DNA of 64,000 nt, taken from positions 4,216,001-4,280,000 of the forward strand of contig AP025576.1 of the NCBI GenBank assembly GCA_022845955.1. Reading direction: 5' to 3'. A model generated the notes under the pieces. It had not been told where the DNA came from. It searched no databases and was given only the letters and a program-made list of their open reading frames with translations. This stretch comes from Lachnospiraceae bacterium. Its GTDB lineage: Bacteria > Bacillota > Clostridia > Lachnospirales > Lachnospiraceae. Made by a program: the position numbers and the translations under genes. Positions within the stretch are counted from its first letter, which is position 1; each line of letters opens with the position of its first letter. Positions 8,794 through 17,271 of the stretch are shown here, piece after piece.

Positions 8794-9933
8794 TCAGTCC
8801 ACTGCGTGGTCAATGGCTATATGCCCGCCGCTCCATACCCTGCGGCTGCTCCAGTCCTCATCCTCCCCGCTCCAGAACGGATCCTCTGCGGGAAGGCCGA
8901 GCGGCAGAAAGACGGCGCTGCACAAGTAAAGGCTCCCCACATTGATATATCCTTCCGCCAGCTCCGGCTGGTATCCGTATACCCCCGGCCGCAGCCAGCC
9001 GTTTTCATCAAACATATCCCTGTTTTCCAGGCAGCGGCGTAATACGGCGGTCAAAGCGCACCGTACGCCGGCAGGAGACAGCCCGTCCTCCAGCCTGTGC
9101 TGCAAAGCCGCCTGGGAAAGCATCTGGAAAGCCCCGAACCGATAGCATATGGAACGGCCGATCACGGGGAAGCTTCCGTCCGGCGCAATCATACGTTCCA
9201 ACACAGAGGCATAGCGGGCCGCCCGGACAGCCACCTTTTCCTTTAAATGCCTGTATTCTTCCGCCGAATCCCCGAACAGCTCCAGGAGATCCACATACAT
9301 GGGCTGGATGACAAAGCTGTTGTAGTAATCCCAGTGAAACATTTCCCCGTCCCCATATACGCCGTCGCCCTTATACCACCCGTCAAAGGTACGCAGCGCA
9401 TAGGCTATGCGCATTTTGTCATAATCCTCTTCTCCCAGCACATACAGGCCGGCCTCTACCATAGCCGTAAAAAACAGCCAGTTAGAGCTTCCCGCCGTGA
9501 TCTGTCGGGAGGAGCGCAGCGCCTGTGCCAGATTACGCCGCACCCGTTCCGGGAGCCTTCCCGCAAGCTGTCCGGGCGCACGCACCAGGGCATGGCACAG
9601 GAAAGCGGTATCCACAAGAGGCTGCCCCCCGGATGAAAAAATCATAAAATCCGCGGAAGCCGGATCCGTGGCCTTATCGATACAGCGCAGCGCCGTCTCC
9701 CTCCAGGCCTCCTGCTGCTTTTTCTCTTCCCCGTCCGGGATTTTTGCTTCCAGCCAGGGAGCAAGTCCCAGCATACTTCTGCCGAATGCCTCCAGCGGCG
9801 CAAAATCCGCTCTTTCCCCATGGAAATCCAGGGGCATACTTGTATGTAATTCCTCTTTTTCCAACGCATGAAGCACTGGTGAAACAATACGCAGCATAGC
9901 ATCCAGCCATTCTTTTCTTTTTATATTTTCCAT
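8794..9933 (-). CDS. DUF2264 domain protein
   Basis: A 379-residue protein that matches the DUF2264 family by its pattern (RKEWLDAMLRIVSPVL at the start, PLEAFGRSMLGLAPWLE near residue 55, GWYKGDGVYGDGEMFHWDYY near 185, FPVIGRSICYRFGAFQ near 255). The family is an alpha/alpha-barrel-like group of unproven activity that is common in pectin and rhamnogalacturonan loci. ATG 9933 has GGAGGAAAGGAAGAA upstream and is preferred over the open frame up to 9978. It lies downstream of the GH88 gene, same strand, so the two probably act on the same imported oligosaccharide. Specific function unknown. Confidence 0.8.
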   Translation of the reverse strand: MENIKRKEWLDAMLRIVSPVLHALEKEELHTSMPLDFHGERADFAPLEAFGRSMLGLAPWLEAKIPDGEEKKQQEAWRETALRCIDKATDPASADFMIFSSGGQPLVDTAFLCHALVRAPGQLAGRLPERVRRNLAQALRSSRQITAGSSNWLFFTAMVEAGLYVLGEEDYDKMRIAYALRTFDGWYKGDGVYGDGEMFHWDYYNSFVIQPMYVDLLELFGDSAEEYRHLKEKVAVRAARYASVLERMIAPDGSFPVIGRSICYRFGAFQMLSQAALQHRLEDGLSPAGVRCALTAVLRRCLENRDMFDENGWLRPGVYGYQPELAEGYINVGSLYLCSAVFLPLGLPAEDPFWSGEDEDWSSRRVWSGGHIAIDHAVD

Positions 9934-10004
9934 TTCTTCCTTTCCTCCCTGCCGCAGCCTTCTGTCAAATAAGAACAAAGCATCGTACAGCGGCCCCTTT
10001 TATT

Positions 10005-11147
10005 TTACCAGAGGAAGCATCCTTTATCCAGCATGCGCAGGATGGCTTCTATGAAAAAATAGTCCCCGTAAATAATGGCTTCCTGCCCGTCATTGCCGTG
10101 ATAAGCCGCCTTTCCCATTTCCAGGATGGCATCCTGGTTTTCGTCCCAGTTGGCAAATTCCCCTTCCATGGCCCGCAGGATACGGTAGGCGCTGTCCTCA
10201 TAGAGCTTCTTTTCATGCTCCGGCACAAAACCTGCGATTTCCAGAAGGCCGCAGGCCGCACAGGCTCCTGCCGTGGAATCATAATAAACCGGATCCTGCG
10301 GTGCACGGAAATCACAGAGCGGTAGATAATCCGTCATCGCTGCATTGGCAATAAAATAATGGGCAACTCTCTTTGCGGCATCCAGATACTTGATCTCACC
10401 GGTATGGCGGTAGCTCAATGCAAAGCCATACAGCGCCCAGGACTGTCCCCTGCTCCAGGAACTGTTTTCCCCGTATCCCTGTCCGCCGGGCGCTTCCAGC
10501 AGCTCACCGGTCATCGGATCCAGAATACCGATGTGGTTGCAGGATCCGTCGGGCCTTACCAGAAGCTCCATCGCGGTATCCGCGTGCAGCTGTGCGATAG
10601 CTTTAAAACGGGGATCCTTACTCTCCTCGCTCATCCAGTACAGAAGAGGCAGATTCATCATGCAGTCAATAATCATCCAGCCGATGTTATTGTCCCCGTT
10701 CCAGGCGCGGATAAAATTCCCCAGCGGGTTGAACCTTGCCGCCAGCACATTGGCCGCATTCTCTCCGCGTTCACGGGATTTGGGATTTCCGGTCAGGCGG
10801 TAATCCGCAACGGCGGTATGAAGCCACATAAATCCCACGTCATGATACAGCCGCCCGATGTTTGCAAAGGCTGCGTCCATTTTTGCCTCCACCCCTTCCG
10901 CGGCCAGACGGTATTTCTCTTCTCCCGTAGCATGGTACATCTGCCACATCATACCGGACCAGAAGCCATTGGTCCACCAGAACACATCCTTTTGGGCATA
11001 ATCCTCTTCATAGCGGCCGTTTACAGGGATATAAGGGATACGATCCCCTACCCGGCTGCATTCCGCACGCATTTTAACGCAGATTTTACCGTAGACCTCC
11101 TCCAGCCATTTCTTTTTTTCTTTCTGCAGTTCTTCTCTCTTTTCCAT
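10005..11147 (-). CDS. GH88 unsaturated glucuronyl hydrolase
   Basis: A 380-residue protein with the (alpha/alpha)6-barrel pattern of GH88. Family hallmarks are visible: YHDVGFMWLH and IIDCMMNLPLL, which carry the two aspartates expected for the hydration-type mechanism, then WSRGQSWALYGFALSYR and DSTAGACAACGLLE. Enzymes of this family remove the unsaturated uronic acid that polysaccharide lyases leave at the non-reducing end. There is no signal peptide, so it works on imported oligosaccharides. ATG 11147 follows AAAAGGAGTTTTCC; the frame extends upstream to 11216 without a ribosome site. With DUF2264 it forms a two-gene unit divergent from the AraC gene at 11346. Confidence 0.88.
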   Translation of the reverse strand: MEKREELQKEKKKWLEEVYGKICVKMRAECSRVGDRIPYIPVNGRYEEDYAQKDVFWWTNGFWSGMMWQMYHATGEEKYRLAAEGVEAKMDAAFANIGRLYHDVGFMWLHTAVADYRLTGNPKSRERGENAANVLAARFNPLGNFIRAWNGDNNIGWMIIDCMMNLPLLYWMSEESKDPRFKAIAQLHADTAMELLVRPDGSCNHIGILDPMTGELLEAPGGQGYGENSSWSRGQSWALYGFALSYRHTGEIKYLDAAKRVAHYFIANAAMTDYLPLCDFRAPQDPVYYDSTAGACAACGLLEIAGFVPEHEKKLYEDSAYRILRAMEGEFANWDENQDAILEMGKAAYHGNDGQEAIIYGDYFFIEAILRMLDKGCFLW

Positions 11148-11345
11148 GGAAAACTCCTTTTCTATGTTTGAATAATTTAAGTAAAGCCCTATACAAATAA
11201 AAAATTGTCTGTACAATAAAAGGTAACGATTCGTAACCGTTCAGACAGGTCTGCGCATTCCCTGCGCGGGCCGTAAGAAATGGGATTTCCCGGGCCGTCC
11301 GCCGATCCGGGAACCTCCTGAAACCATCGGAAAGGACAGGCTGCC

Positions 11346-12137
11346 ATGATTACTGTAGGCCACTGCGGCTTTGATTCCAAACACCGGATGCATCTGGAAA
11401 TGAGGCGTCCCTGCGGCACTCCCGACTATACGCTGCTGCTTGTTAAAACCAGGGCATTCTTTGTGATAAAAGGAGAACGTATCCTGACTATGCCGGGTAC
11501 GGTTATTCTCTACGATAAAAACGAACCGGTCCATTACGGCAGCGCCGGACCTCTTTATAATGATGACTGGATCCATTTCCTGCCGGATGAAACAGACCTT
11601 CCTTTTCTGCTGGGACTGGAAATTCCTTTTAATACGCCCCATTCCCTTCCTTACATGGCACAGCTGTCGGAATATGCACGGATGATCGTCATGGAAAAGC
11701 ATACGGCCCATCCATACAGCAGGCAGATCCTGGATTCTCTCATGCACGCCCTGCTCTATTCTCTGGCCGCCCAGCTGCAGAGTCCCGAAGACAAGGCCAT
11801 GGCCCATAAATACTATCCTGTCATGAACGATCTGCGCATGGCTGTCCTGAACAGCCCCCACAAAAGATGGACGGTGGATACTATGGCGGAATACGTTCAT
11901 ATAAGCCCTTCCTATCTGCAGCATCTGTACCGGGAATTATTCGGTATCTCCTGCATTCAGGAGGTCATACAGGCCAGGCTGAATACGGCCCGCTTTTATC
12001 TGCGCACCACCGATATTTCCGTGCAGTCCATTTCCGTATTATGCGGGTATGAAAATGAACTCCACTTCATGCGGCAGTTCAAAAAATTTACGGATATGAC
12101 GCCAAGCCAGTACCGCCAAAAATATCCGCCCAAGTAA
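11346..12137 (+). CDS. AraC family regulator, divergent from GH88
   Basis: A 263-residue regulator. Residues 1-130 are the sugar-sensing part of the AraC-arm type (TPDYTLLLVKTRAFFVIKGE, later PGTVILYDKNEPVHYG). The C-terminal 100 residues carry two helix-turn-helix motifs (MAEYVHISPSYLQHLYRELFG and ISVLCGYENELHFMRQFKKF), ending in TPSQYRQKY. The ATG follows AAAGGACAGGCTGCC. Its divergent position suggests it controls the GH88-DUF2264 unit. A 17-bp imperfect inverted repeat (GGTAACG / CGTAACC, 11221-11237) in the shared 198-bp region could be an operator. Confidence 0.88.
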   Translation: MITVGHCGFDSKHRMHLEMRRPCGTPDYTLLLVKTRAFFVIKGERILTMPGTVILYDKNEPVHYGSAGPLYNDDWIHFLPDETDLPFLLGLEIPFNTPHSLPYMAQLSEYARMIVMEKHTAHPYSRQILDSLMHALLYSLAAQLQSPEDKAMAHKYYPVMNDLRMAVLNSPHKRWTVDTMAEYVHISPSYLQHLYRELFGISCIQEVIQARLNTARFYLRTTDISVQSISVLCGYENELHFMRQFKKFTDMTPSQYRQKYPPK

Positions 12138-12377
12138 AACCCCTTCCGCCGCGGAAACCACCGGCCCCCTGCGGCCGTCCTTATGATCAAAAGCAACCTC
12201 CGGACAGCATTCCTGCTGCCACGGAGGCTGTGTGTCCGGATTGCCGGCAGGAAAAAGGTTCTGTCTGTGAACCTCTTTTCTTTATAGCTTATTTTCTTTC
12301 CGCCTGCAATGAACTATTCCCTGTTAAACTGACATATCCTGCTTTTTTTCCGGTGCGCTTCCCTGCGCACCCCTTCT
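12138..12377. other. Convergent intergenic region with alternative hairpins
   Basis: Between the ends of the AraC gene and copA. It holds CCTCCG/CGGAGG (12197-12227) and, sharing bases with it, TCCGGACA/TGTCCGGA (12199-12240), the AraC terminator at 12254-12284, and a 7-bp GC hairpin (GGTGCGC / GCGCACC, 12352-12371) just past copA. No gene seen. Confidence 0.45.
12254..12284 (+). terminator. Terminator after the AraC gene
   Basis: AGGTTC / GAACCT arms with a 7-nt loop followed by a T-rich CTTTTCTTTAT tract on the plus strand. Confidence 0.55.
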
Positions 12378-12593
12378 TTACCGTGTCTGACAGCTTACGG
12401 CCGTATACCCGGCATCCGCAACGGCTTTCATCAGGTTTTCATCGGAAACCTCTTTCAAAAGGGTTACCGTCGCTTTTTTCGCCTCCAGATCCACAACCGC
12501 TTCCCCAACGCCTTCCACAGCCGCCAGGGCCTTCTGCACATGCATCTGGCAATGTGCGCACATCATTCCTTCCACCTCAATTACTTTTTCCAT
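12378..12593 (-). CDS. copZ: Possible internal in-frame start producing free CopZ (71 aa)
   Basis: Inside copA, in the same frame, AAAAGGAG stands 8 nt before an ATG at 12593 (a second ATG at 12599 is too close to it). Translation from here would give a 71-residue protein of one heavy-metal domain with CxxC at residues 12-15, the normal size of the copper chaperone CopZ. The same DNA also encodes the end of full-length CopA, so the cell could make a fused and a free chaperone from one message. The ribosome site could also be a relic of a former separate copZ gene that fused to copA. Confidence 0.5.
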   Translation of the reverse strand: MEKVIEVEGMMCAHCQMHVQKALAAVEGVGEAVVDLEAKKATVTLLKEVSDENLMKAVADAGYTAVSCQTR

Positions 12594-15023
12594 TTTCATT
12601 TCTCCTTTTCCGGACGGCTGCCCGGCGCCGTTCCTTTCTTCTTTTCCTTCTTCTTTTCTTTCTTCCGGGTGTCTGTTCTTTCCCTCATCCGCCGCGGTCA
12701 CGGCGGGAACCGTTTTTCCTTTGAAAAAACGCAGCCTGAGGGCATTGGCAACTACACAGACGGAGCTGAGACTCATAGCCGCCGCACCTATCATGGGGCT
12801 TAAACGAATCATAAACAACGGGTAAAGCAGGCCCGCCGCCACAGGGATGCCGCAGACATTATAGAAAAATGCCCAGAACAGGTTCATTCTGATGTTGCGG
12901 ATAACCGATTTGCTTAAGTCAATGGCGGTTGCCACATCCGCCAGGGAATCCTTCATCAGCACCACATCCGCGGATTCAATGGCAATATCGGTACCTGCTC
13001 CGATAGCGATGCCCACATCCGCACGGGTGAGTGCCGGGGCATCATTGATGCCGTCTCCCACCATGGCTACCTTGTGGCCTTTTTCCTGAAGCTCCCGGAT
13101 ACAGGCTTCCTTCTGGGTAGGCATGACCTCGGAAACCGCTTCTTCAATATCCAGTTTTTTGCGGATAGCCTCTGCGGTGATACGGTTATCTCCGGTGAGC
13201 ATTACCACCTTCAGGCCGGCATCCTTAAACTGCCTGAGTGCGGCCCTGCTGGTTTCCCTCACCGTATCCGCCACAGCGATAATACCCTCCAGCTCCCCAT
13301 CTTTGGCAAACAGCAGCGGCGTTTTTCCTTCCGATGCCAGACTGTCCACCTGTTTCTGTACCCGGCTTTGCAGCTCCGGCTGCTTCAGCAGCCCGTTTTC
13401 CAGCAGAAAGGCCATGTTGCCTGCCAGATACCGTTTTCCTTTTACCAGGGCGCTCACCCCGCGGCCTGCCAGGGCGTCGAACGCTTCCGCCTCCGGGAGG
13501 GTAAGGCCTTCCCGTCCGGCTTCTTCCGCCACGGCCAGCGCCAGCGGATGCTCACTTCCTGCCTCCACGGCCGCAGCCTCCGCCAGGAATGCATCCCGGG
13601 ATGACTGTTTATTCCACAGGATCACATCTGTTACCGAAGGATGCCCCATGGTGATCGTCCCGGTCTTATCCAGAACAATCGTATCAATGGAATGCAGGGT
13701 TTCCAGGCTCTGGGCGGATTTGATGAGAATGCCGTATTCCGCCGCTTTTCCCGTACCTACCATGATTGCTACCGGTGTCGCCAGCCCCAGCGCACAGGGA
13801 CAGGATATTACCAGCACCGCAATGGCATTGGACAATGCAAATTCGAAGGACTGGCCTGCCAAAAGCCAGACAACTGCCGTCAGTATCGCTATGATGATGA
13901 CGGCGGGGACAAAGATTCCGCTCACGCGGTCCGCCAGACGGGCAATGGGGGCTTTGGTATTGCCGGCCTCATCCACCAGGCGTATGATCTGGGCCAGTGT
14001 GGTGTCATCCCCCACCCTGGATGCCCGGAAACGGAAGCTGCCGTTTTTATTGATGGTCGCAGATATAACCTCGTCTCCGGGCTTTTTCTCCACCGGCACG
14101 CTTTCTCCGGTAATGGCCGCCTGATCCACATAACCATGCCCTTCCGTCACCACGCCGTCCACCGGAATGCTTCCGCCCGGCTTGATTACCACGATATCGC
14201 CTGCCACCACACTTTCCGCGGGTATCACCTGTTCGATGCCATCACGGAGGATGACAGCCGTTTTCGGAGCCAGATCCACCAGTTTCCGGAGCGCATCGGA
14301 GGTCTTGGCTTTGGAACGCGCTTCCAGATACTTCCCTACCGTTATCAGGGTCAGAATCATGGCACAGGACTCAAAATACAGCTCATGCCCATACTGGTGG
14401 ACCAGATCCATATCCCCGTGGCCGAAGCCATAAGCGATACGGTACATGGAAAATACCCCGTAAACAAATGCGGCGGCGGATCCTATTGCCACCAGGGAGT
14501 CCATGTTGGGCGCCTTCTTTACCAGGGCCTTAAACCCGGACTGGTAAAAATGGCGGTTGATGATCATGACCGGAACCGTGAGCAGAAGCTGGGTCAGCGC
14601 GGAAATCAGCGAGTTTTCCATCCCCACAAGGAAGCCGGGCACAGGCAGGGACATCATAGGCCCCATAGCCACATACATTAATGGTACCAGAAGGCATACC
14701 GAAGCCACCAGACGTTTTTTCATTTCCATCCGGTTCTCCTCTGTCCTTTCTCTCCGGCTCTGCCATTCTTTGCCGAAGCTGCCGTCCTTTTGGGCCTCCG
14801 GCCCGGTACCGGAAGCCCCGTAGCCGATTTCCGTCACGGCATGGATGATTGTTTCCGGATCCGTTTTTTCTTCGTCGTAGGCGACCGTCATCTGGTTCGC
14901 CAGCAGGCTTACATTCACCTCTTCCACACCTGCAAGCTTCCCCACATTCCGGGTGATATTCGCCTGACAGGCGGCGCAGGTCATGCCTGTTATATTGAAT
15001 TTTTCGTTTTTCACATGCTTCAC
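12378..15023 (-). CDS. copA: Copper-exporting P1B ATPase with a C-terminal CopZ-like domain
   Basis: An 881-residue P-type ATPase that pumps Cu(I) out of the cell. In order: N-terminal heavy-metal domain (GMTCAAC, Cys16 and Cys19), membrane helices, TGES in the actuator loop, the membrane copper motif SCPCALGLATP, phosphorylation site DKTGTIT, SEHPLA, and GDGINDAP. After the last helix comes a Glu/Lys-rich linker and then a second heavy-metal domain starting at Met811 (GMMCAHC), which has the length and pattern of the chaperone CopZ. An internal Shine-Dalgarno sits just before that domain (separate entry). The gene starts with GAGGTGAAGC and lies 27 bp after csoR, so both are one copper-induced operon. 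Confidence 0.95.
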   Translation of the reverse strand: MKHVKNEKFNITGMTCAACQANITRNVGKLAGVEEVNVSLLANQMTVAYDEEKTDPETIIHAVTEIGYGASGTGPEAQKDGSFGKEWQSRRERTEENRMEMKKRLVASVCLLVPLMYVAMGPMMSLPVPGFLVGMENSLISALTQLLLTVPVMIINRHFYQSGFKALVKKAPNMDSLVAIGSAAAFVYGVFSMYRIAYGFGHGDMDLVHQYGHELYFESCAMILTLITVGKYLEARSKAKTSDALRKLVDLAPKTAVILRDGIEQVIPAESVVAGDIVVIKPGGSIPVDGVVTEGHGYVDQAAITGESVPVEKKPGDEVISATINKNGSFRFRASRVGDDTTLAQIIRLVDEAGNTKAPIARLADRVSGIFVPAVIIIAILTAVVWLLAGQSFEFALSNAIAVLVISCPCALGLATPVAIMVGTGKAAEYGILIKSAQSLETLHSIDTIVLDKTGTITMGHPSVTDVILWNKQSSRDAFLAEAAAVEAGSEHPLALAVAEEAGREGLTLPEAEAFDALAGRGVSALVKGKRYLAGNMAFLLENGLLKQPELQSRVQKQVDSLASEGKTPLLFAKDGELEGIIAVADTVRETSRAALRQFKDAGLKVVMLTGDNRITAEAIRKKLDIEEAVSEVMPTQKEACIRELQEKGHKVAMVGDGINDAPALTRADVGIAIGAGTDIAIESADVVLMKDSLADVATAIDLSKSVIRNIRMNLFWAFFYNVCGIPVAAGLLYPLFMIRLSPMIGAAAMSLSSVCVVANALRLRFFKGKTVPAVTAADEGKNRHPEERKEEGKEERNGAGQPSGKGEMKMEKVIEVEGMMCAHCQMHVQKALAAVEGVGEAVVDLEAKKATVTLLKEVSDENLMKAVADAGYTAVSCQTR

Positions 15024-15050
15024 CTCTTTTTATTAAGATTATATAGCTTT

Positions 15051-15398
15051 TCACTTTAGTTTTTTAATCAGATCAACAGCTTCCTCCACAATCTGCAGAT
15101 TTCCGCTTTTGATCTCTTCCACCACACAGGTCTCCATATGCTCCTGCAGGATAAGGTACCCAAAGCTTTGCAGCGCGCTCTCCACCGCAGCGATCTGCGT
15201 GAGGATATCGCCGCAGTAGCGGTTGTCATCAAGCATCTTCTTTATGCCGTTCAGCTGACCTGCCATACGGTTCAGGCGGTTTTGCAGCTGTCTGTTGGAA
15301 GCCTCGCTCCGGGGTGTGTGCTTATGATGTGCACAGCAGTCCGCACAGGCTGTACACAGGTTTTCTGCCTGCTGACGGTCTGTTTGTTTATCAGACAT
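15051..15398 (-). CDS. csoR: CsoR-type copper-sensing repressor
   Basis: A 115-residue all-helical repressor of the CsoR/RcnR family. The Cu(I) ligands have the classical spacing: Cys62, His87 and Cys91, the same 25 and 4 residue steps as Cys36-His61-Cys65 of the Mycobacterium CsoR. Unlike short CsoRs it has an N-terminal Cys/His-rich tail (CTACADCCAHHKH, residues 15-27). ATG 15398 follows GGAGGGAACATACC and is preferred to the upstream Met. It is the first gene of the csoR-copA operon; two operators lie upstream (15475-15527), so it should repress itself and copA until copper rises. Confidence 0.93.
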   Translation of the reverse strand: MSDKQTDRQQAENLCTACADCCAHHKHTPRSEASNRQLQNRLNRMAGQLNGIKKMLDDNRYCGDILTQIAAVESALQSFGYLILQEHMETCVVEEIKSGNLQIVEEAVDLIKKLK

Positions 15399-15474
15399 GG
15401 TATGTTCCCTCCATTCCATGAAGCGGGTGCTTTGTATCGGTAAAAATCACCAAAACGCTTCTTTCTCAGGTTAG

Positions 15475-15493
15475 TATACCCTCAAGGGGTATA
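15475..15493. promoter_or_regulatory. CsoR operator, downstream copy
   Basis: Inverted repeat TATACCC-TCAAG-GGGTATA, matching the known TACCC-N-GGGGTA pattern of CsoR boxes. It lies between the csoR promoter and the start codon. Confidence 0.85.
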
Positions 15494-15505
15494 TTCTATG
15501 TATTT

Positions 15506-15534
15506 AAAATATACCCTATAGGGGTATTTGTCAA
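15506..15534 (-). promoter_or_regulatory. csoR-copA promoter with embedded CsoR box
   Basis: On the minus strand TTGACA (15534-15529), 17-bp spacer, TATTTT (15511-15506). The spacer is filled by a second CsoR inverted repeat, ATACCC-TATAG-GGGTAT (15511-15527), so repressor binding would directly block RNA polymerase. Confidence 0.8.
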
Positions 15535-15605
15535 GTAAAATAGAAATCAGGATGTTAAAAGCCTGCTAAGCTTTTCTTATATGCTACTATTTTTTATCGA
15601 TTGCA

Positions 15606-15634
15606 TTGCATTTTTTCCGATCATCGATTAAAAT
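15606..15634 (+). promoter_or_regulatory. Putative promoter of a small RNA
   Basis: TTGCAT (15606-15611), 17-bp spacer, TAAAAT (15629-15634). It precedes a structured stretch that ends in a terminator at 15752-15785. Confidence 0.45.
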
Positions 15635-15640
15635 AGATGA

Positions 15641-15787
15641 CAATTACTTTACAGTATCTTGGAACCAAGGAGACATACAATACATGAGCACACCGAATTC
15701 CACGGTGCCCGAGTCCGATAGCCGTCTTTATTGTTATGTATTCAGGCATAACCTGTATTTTCTTGATACAGGGTGTGCTTTTTTTGT
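15641..15787 (+). ncRNA. Candidate small structured RNA of about 145 nt
   Basis: The span from the expected start of the 15606 promoter to the terminator at 15787. It contains ACCG/CGGT (15692-15706) and 8-nt arms AGCACACC (15687-15694) and GGTGTGCT (15772-15779) that compete with the terminator hairpin for shared bases, which is the layout of a switchable RNA. I do not recognise a known riboswitch class. A small reading frame through it shows no family resemblance and would be cut by the terminator. Confidence 0.35.
15752..15785 (+). terminator. Terminator of the candidate small RNA
   Basis: CCTGTAT (15752-15758) pairs with ATACAGG (15766-15772), followed shortly by a run of seven T. Confidence 0.65.
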
Positions 15788-15872
15788 ATTTTTCTTCCGC
15801 TGCCTCCTGATACAAACGTATATTGATTATAAAACATATCAAATAATGCGGCTGTTAATGTATTGATTAGTT

Positions 15873-16130
15873 ACTCAAACTTCACAGGAACAAAATGGCC
15901 TTCCGCCCGCTGACAGAGCGGTGTCCCCGGGACGGAAAAGGAATGTTCACCAGATCCTTTCAGGCCATGGAGAGGAGACCGGTCAAGTGTGTCAGCCTCA
16001 TCTGACACACTTGACGCCTTCGGGCTCATCGGAATGCCCAGCCTGATGGACTGGCGAATATCCTTTTCCGTCCCGGGGACACCGCTCTGCCAGCGGGCAG
16101 AAGGCCATTTTGTTCCTGCGAAGTTTGAGT
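15873..16130. mobile_element. Long-hairpin MITE-like element, copy 1
   Basis: A 258-bp imperfect palindrome. The ends ACTCAAACTTC and GAAGTTTGAGT are perfect complements and the arms stay complementary for some 70 bp each (for example GCGGTGTCCCCGGGACGG with its complement). The centre has its own perfect 13-bp stem (TCAAGTGTGTCAG) with a 6-nt loop CCTCAT. It is flanked by TAGTT on both sides (15868-15872, 16131-16135), as expected of a 5-bp target duplication. It codes for nothing convincing. Confidence 0.8.
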
Positions 16131-16200
16131 TAGTTATGTTACAGTTAGCAATTCAGAAAGGATATGGCAGTTAAGCCCGGCTTTATTGCCTGACAACGAA

Positions 16201-17268
16201 ATGGAAAAAAGAAAAGCGTTTCTCATTAATTTTTTGTACTTCGCACTGCTGCTTTGCGCTGCTTTTTTGGTTCTGAAATATGGGCTTCCCATGCTGGCTC
16301 CCTTTGTAATAGCTTTCGTCATCGCCTATCTCTTGAAAAAGCCAGTGATATATCTGGCCCGGAAGCTGCGCCTGCCGAGGAAACCTGTAGCCATCCTGCT
16401 TGTGCTCGTTTTTTACAGCACCATCGGGCTGTTGATATCCCTGCTGGGCATCCGCGCCTTCTCCTCCTCCAAGGATCTGGTGCTGAATCTTCCGCAGATT
16501 TATGCCGCGCATGTGGAGCCTGTATTAACAGGCATTTTCGGAAATATCGAACAAAGCCTGAAAAACATGGATCCCTCCCTGGTATCTGCGCTGGAAGAGC
16601 TTTTTAACCAATTTATCCAGTCACTTGGGCAGATGGTTTCCAGCCTTTCCATGGGAGCCATGGGCCTTATCTCCGGGGCTGCCTCTTCCCTTCCCGGACT
16701 TTTTATCAAGCTGCTGCTCATGATTATTTCCACATTTTTCATTGCGGCGGATTATGAAATGCTGACCGGCTTTTTTCTCCGGCAGCTGGGAGGCAAATCC
16801 AAACAGGTATTTCTTCAGATTAAAGAATATGTGGTCGGCACTCTTTTTGTATGTATCCGATCCTATGCCCTGATTATGACCATTACCTTTATTGAATTGT
16901 CCATCGGACTGAGCATCATCGGTGTCAAAAATTCCATCCTTATCGCCTTTCTGATATCCGTATTTGATGTTCTTCCCGTATTGGGTACCGGCGGAATTAT
17001 GATTCCCTGGATGGTTATCGCCGCTCTGACGGGAGATTATCCTCTTTCCCTGGGATTGCTGATAGTTTATTTATTCATAACCGTTATCCGTAATATTATC
17101 GAACCCAAAATTGTGGGAAGCCAGATCGGCCTGCATCCGGTGGTGACACTTGCCAGTATGTTCGTGGGCGTACAGCTTCTGGGCGTCATCGGGCTGTTCG
17201 GTTTTCCCATCAGCCTTTCTCTCCTCCGGCATCTGAATGAAACCGGTACGATCCATATATTTAAATAG
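16201..17268 (+). CDS. AI-2E/YtvI family membrane protein
   Basis: A 355-residue integral membrane protein of the PerM/AI-2E transporter family, most like the sporulation-associated YtvI branch. It has about eight membrane helices: two near residues 8-45, one near 60-85, a long amphipathic soluble stretch at about 90-145, then helices near 150-190 and 210-345. The family segment LGTGGIMIPW near residue 260 and the conserved NIIEPKIVGSQIG near 300 are present. ATG 16201 is chosen; a TTG at 16186 is in frame and no strong ribosome site favours either. The substrate is unknown. The gene is sandwiched between two long-hairpin elements, and its stop is 3 bp from copy 2. Confidence 0.85.
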   Translation: MEKRKAFLINFLYFALLLCAAFLVLKYGLPMLAPFVIAFVIAYLLKKPVIYLARKLRLPRKPVAILLVLVFYSTIGLLISLLGIRAFSSSKDLVLNLPQIYAAHVEPVLTGIFGNIEQSLKNMDPSLVSALEELFNQFIQSLGQMVSSLSMGAMGLISGAASSLPGLFIKLLLMIISTFFIAADYEMLTGFFLRQLGGKSKQVFLQIKEYVVGTLFVCIRSYALIMTITFIELSIGLSIIGVKNSILIAFLISVFDVLPVLGTGGIMIPWMVIAALTGDYPLSLGLLIVYLFITVIRNIIEPKIVGSQIGLHPVVTLASMFVGVQLLGVIGLFGFPISLSLLRHLNETGTIHIFK

Positions 17269-17271
17269 CAA

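Noticed and set aside
12352..12371. GGTGCGC/GCGCACC hairpin as copA terminator
   Set aside because: On the minus strand it is followed by A-rich, not T-rich, DNA, so it is listed only as part of the intergenic region.
15606..15866. 86-codon open frame on the plus strand
   Set aside because: No family resemblance, starts at a weak codon and runs through a terminator; better read as a small RNA region.
16165..16194. Nine-codon leader peptide before the YtvI-like gene
   Set aside because: It has a fair ribosome site but no attenuator structure or rare-codon run; evidence too thin.
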